This document shows, piece after piece, positions 5,743 through 10,022 of a DNA stretch of 10,022 nt. The position numbers were made by a program, and so were the translations under genes. Numbering within the stretch: the stretch's first letter is position 1; each line of letters opens with the position of its first letter. The notes under the pieces were generated by a model. It saw nothing but the letters and a program-made list of their open reading frames with translations. It was not told where the DNA came from and ran no database searches. This DNA is from Mogibacterium sp. (lineage in GTDB: Bacteria; Bacillota; Clostridia; Peptostreptococcales; Anaerovoracaceae), in the NCBI GenBank assembly GCA_016775335.1, contig JAEUGJ010000005.1, forward strand, positions 1-10,022, in the 5' to 3' direction.

Positions 5743-5776
5743 GCAGATGGATGCCCGCCGGCGGGCATCCATCTGC
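5743..5776. repeat. 34-bp perfect palindrome after the BaiN-type gene
   Basis: Two 17-bp arms (5743-5759 and 5760-5776, containing GATGCCCGCC and its complement) abut with no central spacer. It starts 20 bp after the stop codon, where a terminator is expected, but the sequence that follows (TACCCGTTCGGC) has no T-tract. It may be an atypical terminator, an mRNA 3'-end stabiliser or a REP-like unit. Confidence 0.7.
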
Positions 5777-5842
5777 TACCCGTTCGGCAATTAGAGTTTC
5801 GCACAGCCGGTTAATTAAATATGTCTAGAATTTCAGCATGAC

Positions 5843-6089
5843 TTCACGCTATTTTTTTAGTTTGGGCGAATTAGCGTGAACGATTTTTTGGTCCCATTTG
5901 TCCCCATTAGATTTTCGCATGTAATTTCCTTTGTGAAAACAAGATTTTGAAAGCAGTTCACGCTTTTTGATAGAAATCTTCCTTTTGGCGTGAACACAAA
6001 GTATCAATTCGCCGCTGTAAAATTAGAATCCCAAAAACTCGGCGGATTTCGTTCACGCTAAATCCCGGATTTCGCTCAAAAAGCGTGAA
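5843..6089. repeat. Three inverted-repeat modules with constant 22-bp spacers
   Basis: The octamer TTCACGCT and its inverse AGCGTGAA occur in three pairs: 5843-5850/5873-5880, 5957-5964/5987-5994 (right copy GGCGTGAA), and 6052-6059/6082-6089. Each spacer is exactly 22 bp, but the spacer sequences differ. The wider half-site is GTTCACGCTA. Modules are 114 and 95 bp apart. Additional inverted repeats lie between and around them: AATTCGCCG (6006-6014) with CGGCGGATT (6040-6048), and AGAATCCCA (6025-6033) with TGGGATTCT (6113-6121). I noticed no other copy of the octamer in the window. Possible roles are multi-site operator, RNA hairpin array or recombination sites; I recognise none. Confidence 0.7.
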
Positions 6090-6170
6090 TCGCCTCCGAA
6101 ATTCTAGGCGTATGGGATTCTTTCAATAAAAATGGCTCTAATTCACTCCAGCCGATCGCGCCGGGCGGAA

Positions 6171-6228
6171 GGGCGCAAACTCCCATGCCCACCGGCGGCA
6201 CTTTCGTCCGGGCGCCCGGCCGGCGCCC
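6171..6228. repeat. GC-rich palindromic repeat (REP-like)
   Basis: It starts GGGCGCAAAC, like the repeats at both ends of the window, continues with CCGGCGGCACTTTCGTCCGG, and ends in a 7-bp hairpin, GGGCGCC (6210-6216) with GGCGCCC (6222-6228). It lies just beyond the shared terminator after tex. It is assigned to the same dispersed family by eye, with moderate confidence. Confidence 0.4.
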
Positions 6229-6238
6229 ATACAAATAG

Positions 6239-6271
6239 AAAAGAGAGGTGCCGCGCGGCACCTCTCTTTTT
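6239..6271 (-). terminator. Bidirectional intrinsic terminator after tex
   Basis: AAAAGAGAGGTGCCGC (6239-6254) and its exact complement (6255-6270) form a loopless 32-bp palindrome in DNA. In RNA it makes a long GC stem, with T5 on the plus side and TTTTCTATTT on the minus side. It lies 18 bp past the tex stop, so it serves tex on the minus strand. It would also stop plus-strand transcripts coming from the repeat region. Confidence 0.85.
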
Positions 6272-6287
6272 GCTCTTCCCTTTTTAA

Positions 6288-8633
6288 TTATTTCTTCTCT
6301 TTCCTCATGGTCAGGGAAATCTTTTCCCGCTTCACATCCACGTCCAGCACGCGCACATCCACGATGTCCCCCACCTTCACCACATCTAGCGGATGTTTTA
6401 CGAAACGGTCTGCCAGCTGGGAGATGTGTACTAGGCCATCCTGGTGCACGCCGATGTCCACGAAGGCACCGAAGTCCACGATGTTCCGGACGGTGCCCTT
6501 CAGTTCCATGCCCGGCTTCAGATCCTTGACCTCCATAACATCGGAACGGAGAATCGGCGCCGCTGCCTCACTTCGAGGGTCCCGGCCCGGTTTTTCCAGC
6601 TCTTCCAGAATATCCTTCAGGGTATATTCGCCGATTCCCAGGTTTTCGGCCATTCGCTGCACCGCCGCCTCGCTGATTTTGGCCGGAGCGGCCGGCGCCT
6701 GCTTCGGCTTTTCCTTTTTCTTCGGGCGGTTCAGCGCCTTCAGCGCGCTGAGGCTACTGAGGTTTCCTTTTTCGTTTACCGCCGCTTCCGGGGCCGCGTT
6801 CCGGGAATTCTCCTTCTTCCCCTTGCCGGCGCCCTTTCCGCTTCCGGCGCCCACTGCGGAAAGCTTCGGGTTGGAGGCCAGGTCCCGGACGCCGCCTTTT
6901 GCCAGGTCCGCCTCGCTGTATCCCAAAGTCGCCAGGATGGTGCGGGCCGCTTCATAGCTTTCCGGGTGCACCGCGGTGGCATCCAGCGGTTCCACGCCGC
7001 CGGAGATCCGCAGGAACCCGGCACACTGCTGGAATGCCTTCGGGCCCAGCTTCGGCACCTTCAGGAGTTCCTTCCGGCTCCGGAACCGGCCGTTGGCCTC
7101 CCGGTATTTCACGATGTTGGACGCAACGGTACTGCTGATTCCGGACACGTATTCCAGCAGGGACGGGGAAGCGGTGTTCAGATCCACGCCCACCCGGTTT
7201 ACGCAGTCCTCCACTACGGCGTTCAGCGCCTCTCCCAGCTTCTTCTGGTTCATGTCGTGCTGGTACTGACCCACACCGATGGATTTCGGATCTATTTTTA
7301 CCAACTCCGCCAACGGATCCTGAAGACGGCGGGCGATGGATGCAGAACTGCGCTCGCCCACATCCAGGTCCGGATATTCTTCCGTGGCCAGCTTGCTAGC
7401 GGAGTAAACGGAAGCCCCCGCCTCGTTGACGATGACGTACTGGAGCATTTTGCCCGCGGCCTGCGCGTACTCCTTGATAAAATCAACGATGATCTGCTCG
7501 GATTCCCGGGAGGCGGTTCCGTTGCCCACGGAAATCACGTCGATGTCGTACTTCTTCACTAACTTTGCCAGCACGGCCTTGGCTTCCCGCACCTTGTTCT
7601 GAGGCGCCGTTGGGAAAATCACCGTGGTGTCCAAGATTTTGCCCGTCGGGTCGCACACCGCCAGCTTGCAGCCGGTACGGAACGCCGGGTCCCAGCCCAG
7701 CACGGTTTTGCCCGCCAGCGGCGGCTGCATGAGAAGCTGCTCCAGGTTGCTGCCGAAAATCTTAATGGCCCCTTCCTGGGCTTTCTCGGTGAGCTCATTC
7801 CGAAGCTCCGTCTCGATGGACGGGGCAATCAGCCGCTTGTAGGAATCCGCCAAAGCCGGCGACAGGTAGTCTCCCCGGCCCACCTGCTTCTCCAGGTACT
7901 GCACGCAGGTTTCCTCCGGCGCCTGGATGTGCACGGACAGCATTTTCTCCTTCTCGCCCCGGTTCATGGCCAGCACCCGGTGTCCCGGAATCTTTGCGAC
8001 CCCCTCGGTGTAGTCCGCATAGTTGGCATAGACCGGATTATCCGCACCTTCTTTTGTGGCCACGGAAACCATCATGCCCTGCTTCTGGGTGCGGTTTCGA
8101 ATCTGCGTCCGATACTCCGCATCGTCGGAAACGTCCCCGGCGATGATATCCTGCGCGTACTGAATCGCCTCCGGCACGGTATTCACTTCTTTTTCCGGGT
8201 CCAGGTACTTCTGCGCTTCCGCCTCCACGTCCGCCGCCGCTCCGTGATTCCGGATAAAATCCGCCAGCCCGCTGACGCCTTTCTCTTTGGCAATGGTGGC
8301 TCTGGTGCGGCGCTTCGGCTTGTACGGCCGGTACAAGTCCTCCACCGCCACCGCGGTTTCCGCCGCCTCGATCTGCTTCCGCAGCGCCGGGGTCATCTTC
8401 TCCTGCTCCTCGATGGACGCAATCACCGTCGCCTTCCGCTCCTCCAAATTCCGCAGGTACTTCAGTCGCTCATCAAACGCCCGCAGCTGCTCGTCGTTCA
8501 TGCCCCCGGTCACGTCCTTCCGGTACCGAGAAATGAACGGAATCGTGTTCCCCTCGTCGATCAATTTAATCACCGCCTCGGTCTGCGCCGGACGGATCTC
8601 TAATTCCTGAGTAATTTTCTTTTTAATATCCAT
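6288..8633 (-). CDS. tex: Tex family RNA-binding transcription accessory protein
   Basis: A 781-residue member of the Tex/YdcI family, cytosolic, known to bind RNA and associate with transcription. Domains in order: the N-terminal helical Tex_N region (about 1-190; ISRYRKDVTGGMNDEQLR at 34-51, VEDLYRPYKPKRRTRATIAKE at 97-117 is the family signature), the YqgF/RNase H-like fold (about 308-440, starting VLGWDPAFRTGCKLAV), GVGQYQHD (453-460), helix-hairpin-helix motifs (about 485-545), and the C-terminal S1 domain (about 704-776, GTVRNIVDFGAFVDIG). A low-complexity Lys/Ala/Pro linker at about 594-655 sits before the S1 domain and may explain the length above the roughly 720 residues of B. subtilis YdcI. 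The frame is open upstream to 8948, but ATG 8633 fits the family N terminus. Its AGGAG is a long 14 nt away. It is divergent from the cation transporter gene and ends at a strong bidirectional terminator. Confidence 0.95.
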   Translation of the reverse strand: MDIKKKITQELEIRPAQTEAVIKLIDEGNTIPFISRYRKDVTGGMNDEQLRAFDERLKYLRNLEERKATVIASIEEQEKMTPALRKQIEAAETAVAVEDLYRPYKPKRRTRATIAKEKGVSGLADFIRNHGAAADVEAEAQKYLDPEKEVNTVPEAIQYAQDIIAGDVSDDAEYRTQIRNRTQKQGMMVSVATKEGADNPVYANYADYTEGVAKIPGHRVLAMNRGEKEKMLSVHIQAPEETCVQYLEKQVGRGDYLSPALADSYKRLIAPSIETELRNELTEKAQEGAIKIFGSNLEQLLMQPPLAGKTVLGWDPAFRTGCKLAVCDPTGKILDTTVIFPTAPQNKVREAKAVLAKLVKKYDIDVISVGNGTASRESEQIIVDFIKEYAQAAGKMLQYVIVNEAGASVYSASKLATEEYPDLDVGERSSASIARRLQDPLAELVKIDPKSIGVGQYQHDMNQKKLGEALNAVVEDCVNRVGVDLNTASPSLLEYVSGISSTVASNIVKYREANGRFRSRKELLKVPKLGPKAFQQCAGFLRISGGVEPLDATAVHPESYEAARTILATLGYSEADLAKGGVRDLASNPKLSAVGAGSGKGAGKGKKENSRNAAPEAAVNEKGNLSSLSALKALNRPKKKEKPKQAPAAPAKISEAAVQRMAENLGIGEYTLKDILEELEKPGRDPRSEAAAPILRSDVMEVKDLKPGMELKGTVRNIVDFGAFVDIGVHQDGLVHISQLADRFVKHPLDVVKVGDIVDVRVLDVDVKREKISLTMRKEKK

Positions 8634-8640
8634 ATGTCGT

Positions 8641-8720
8641 TTCGTTTCTCCTAAAAAAAATAAAACATCCCACCGGCGTTTCCGGCAGGGCCGCAGGAAA
8701 GCGGCTTTTCTATGATACCA
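8641..8720 (-). promoter_or_regulatory. tex promoter and structured leader
   Basis: TGGTATCAT (8720-8712, minus strand) is an extended -10 with no good -35. The leader of about 70 nt contains GCCGC/GCGGC and CCGG/CCGG hairpins, then a run TTTTATTTTTTTT just before AGGAG. An alternative pairing of TTTCC...GGC with GCCGGAAA would compete with both hairpins. This resembles an attenuator, but the stems are short and I identify no ligand. Confidence 0.35.
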
Positions 8721-8760
8721 CATTCCCGGCGTTTTGGGTATCGCCCTCGAGAATTTTCGA

Positions 8761-8791
8761 TTGACGACTCCCCCCCTGTCGGGTATATAAT
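8761..8791 (+). promoter_or_regulatory. Promoter of the cation transporter gene
   Basis: TTGACG (8761-8766) is followed by overlapping -10 candidates: TATATA at 8784-8789 with a 17-bp spacer, and TATAAT at 8786-8791 with 19 bp. The spacer contains a run of C. The start lies about 35 bp before the ribosome site AAGGAGG. Confidence 0.65.
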
Positions 8792-8826
8792 AAACGGTAA
8801 ATAGTTCAAGAATACAAGGAGGATAT

Positions 8827-9744
8827 ATGAAACGAGTCCCATTGGACCAGGAAAAGAAAACCATCCGCCTCTCCAGCTGGCTGGGCGTTACCGTGGCGGT
8901 CTTCGAGCTTGCCATGTTCTTCGTCAGCGGATCCCAGGCGATTCTCATCGACGGCGTCTACGATGCGGTGGATGTAGTCATTCTGGTAATCTACCAGATG
9001 CTGCTTCCGCTGATCTACAAGCCGGTCAGCGAGCGCATTCCATTTGGTTTTGCCCAGGTGGAAACCCTCTTCATCCTAATCAAGGGCTCCGTTCTGATTG
9101 TCGTCACCTCCATGATCATCTATAACGATATCGTCATCATCTTGAACGGGGGTACCTCCATCGATACGCAGCAAGTGCTGATTTTCGAAGCCTTCCTGAC
9201 GCTGTTCTGCATCTTCGGTTACTTCGTGGTGCGGAGATTGGGCCGAAAGCTGAAAACCCCGATGATCAAGGTGGAGCTGATCACCTGGAAGATCGATGTT
9301 TTTCTGAGCTTGGGTGCCTTCCTGGCATTCTTCATGGAAATCCCGTTTCTCCACTTCCACGTGCTGGAGTGGTTGGTTCCGTATATCGACCCGTTGGTTT
9401 CCTGCGTCATCGCCGTGCTGATGCTGCCGGAGCCGACTCGGGCATTTATCAAGGCCATTCGGGGGCTGGTGCTCATGGCGCCTTCCGAGGAAAAGCTGGA
9501 ACGAATCCGCGCCCTGTGCCACGACACCCTTTCGGATTACCCGTATGAAATCGATTTCATCGATGCGGTGCGTACCGGCCGCAAAATGTGGATTTCCCTG
9601 TACTTCACCACGGAAGGAAATATGATCAAGGTTCCCCAGCTGAAACAAGCTACCATGGACTTGAAGAAAGCCCTGTCCACCATTTACCTGGACCTGGATG
9701 TGGAAATGATTCCGGAAATTCACCCGGACAATTCGGCGGAATAG
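8827..9744 (+). CDS. Cation diffusion facilitator (CDF) family transporter
   Basis: A 305-residue inner-membrane protein with about six membrane segments (roughly 15-38, 40-65, 80-105, 117-135, 152-172, 180-200) and a cytoplasmic C-terminal domain (about 215-298) of the ferredoxin-like CDF type. CDF proteins export divalent metals such as Zn, Fe, Mn, Co or Cd against protons. The TM2 metal-site motif DxxxD is present (D42, D46 in IDGVYDAVDVV, plus D49). In TM5 the family's usual HxxxD appears as T153-x3-D157 in ELITWKIDVFLSLG, so the canonical Zn-site histidine is missing and the metal cannot be guessed. ERIPFGFAQVETL (69-81) matches the conserved R/HPxGxxRxE loop after TM2, in altered form. 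The start is set by AAGGAGG 5 nt before the ATG. It is a single gene, divergent from tex, with an intrinsic terminator 44 bp after the stop. Confidence 0.88.
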   Translation: MKRVPLDQEKKTIRLSSWLGVTVAVFELAMFFVSGSQAILIDGVYDAVDVVILVIYQMLLPLIYKPVSERIPFGFAQVETLFILIKGSVLIVVTSMIIYNDIVIILNGGTSIDTQQVLIFEAFLTLFCIFGYFVVRRLGRKLKTPMIKVELITWKIDVFLSLGAFLAFFMEIPFLHFHVLEWLVPYIDPLVSCVIAVLMLPEPTRAFIKAIRGLVLMAPSEEKLERIRALCHDTLSDYPYEIDFIDAVRTGRKMWISLYFTTEGNMIKVPQLKQATMDLKKALSTIYLDLDVEMIPEIHPDNSAE

Positions 9745-9787
9745 AGTTTAAATAGAACTAGAAAAAAAATAGTTTCTTCGCGAATAT

Positions 9788-9824
9788 TTGCGGGATAGGT
9801 ATTAGCCTATCCCGCAACTTTTTT
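9788..9824 (+). terminator. Intrinsic terminator of the cation transporter gene
   Basis: A perfect 12-bp stem, TTGCGGGATAGG (9788-9799) with CCTATCCCGCAA (9806-9817), has a 6-nt loop and is followed by C and T6. Confidence 0.92.
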
Positions 9825-9840
9825 GTAAAGAGTCAAAAGG

Positions 9841-9891
9841 TTGGTGCAACGGAAACGGAAGATCAAGGCTTTGCAGGTTTCCGTGCACCAA
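9841..9891. repeat. Large hairpin in the right-end repeat cluster
   Basis: TTGGTGCA-A-CGGAAAC (9841-9856) pairs with GTTTCCGTGCACCAA (9877-9891): 15 pairs with one bulged A and a 20-nt loop. It lies past the transporter terminator and has no T-tract, so it is not an obvious terminator. Confidence 0.55.
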
Positions 9892-10022
9892 GTCTGCGCC
9901 GGCTGCCGGGCAACCGGTTTGCGCCCCTTGACGGAAGAATAAGGCTTTCCGAGGAATGAGGCGCAACCCCCCACGCACGCCGTCGGCTTTTCCCGGCAAA
10001 AGGTTTGCGCCTCTCAACGGAA
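9856..10022. repeat. Degenerate tandem palindromic repeats, cut by window end
   Basis: Units begin CGGAA at 9856, 9932 and 10018 (the last cut off), giving periods of 76 and 86 bp. The first two continue GAT/AAT-(C)AAGGCTTT, and each ends in GGTTTGCGCC (9917-9926, 10002-10011). Within the second unit GAGGCGCAACC (9958-9968) pairs with GGTTTGCGCCTC (10002-10013) around CGGCTTTTCC. This is the same plan as the nested palindrome at 70-129. No coding frame is convincing. Confidence 0.5.

Noticed and set aside
5849..5920. Minus-strand 23-codon frame MRKSNGDKWDQKIVHANSPK.. with an AAGGAA ribosome-like site just upstream
   Set aside because: It is very short, has no recognisable family, and its end is formed by the inverted repeat at 5843-5880. 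Chance is the simplest explanation, though ribosome profiling could revive it.
5843..6089. CRISPR array
   Set aside because: The repeats are only 8-10 bp, alternate in orientation and are few; no cas gene is in the window.
8634..8948. 105-codon upstream extension of tex
   Set aside because: It overlaps the start of the transporter gene and both divergent promoters. The Tex family N terminus begins at MDIKKK.

Overview
The window reads as chromosomal DNA of a fairly GC-rich Firmicute, most likely a Clostridia (Eubacteriales) member. This rests on strong AGGAG-type ribosome binding sites, sigma-A style promoters, intrinsic terminators with T-tracts, and the gene set (LuxS, Tex/YdcI, a BaiN-type flavoprotein, a sigma-54-family protein). 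The family cannot be fixed from sequence alone. I see no phage, transposase, tRNA, rRNA or CRISPR array.

Layout. Positions 1-342 are non-coding: a 96-bp-period repeat with nested palindromes, then two tandem terminators. Positions 343-1567 hold a luxS-mtnN operon on the minus strand, 11-nt overlap, with its own promoter. MtnN cleaves S-adenosylhomocysteine to S-ribosylhomocysteine, and LuxS cleaves that to homocysteine and the AI-2 precursor, so the operon recycles SAH completely. Positions 1713-2903 encode a class I/II PLP aminotransferase (minus strand) with its own promoter, a 16-bp palindrome at the predicted transcript start, and a terminator. Positions 2904-3364 are an AT-rich gap with a consensus promoter, a long inverted repeat and a terminator-like hairpin, together a candidate small RNA.

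Positions 3365-4333 (minus) encode a divergent sigma-54 (RpoN) family protein that stops just before the RpoN box. It is divergently transcribed from a BaiN/HI0933-type FAD oxidoreductase (4436-5722, plus). The gap 5723-6287 holds a 34-bp perfect palindrome, three inverted-repeat modules with exactly the same 22-bp spacer length but different spacer sequence, a GC-rich palindromic repeat, and a bidirectional terminator.

Positions 6288-8633 (minus) encode the transcription-accessory RNA-binding protein Tex. It is divergent from a cation diffusion facilitator family transporter (8827-9744, plus) that ends in a clean terminator. The last ~180 bp is another cluster of GC-rich palindromic repeats related to those at the start of the window.

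The genes are ordinary housekeeping or metabolic functions. The unusual content is the box-less sigma-54 paralogue and the structured intergenic DNA.
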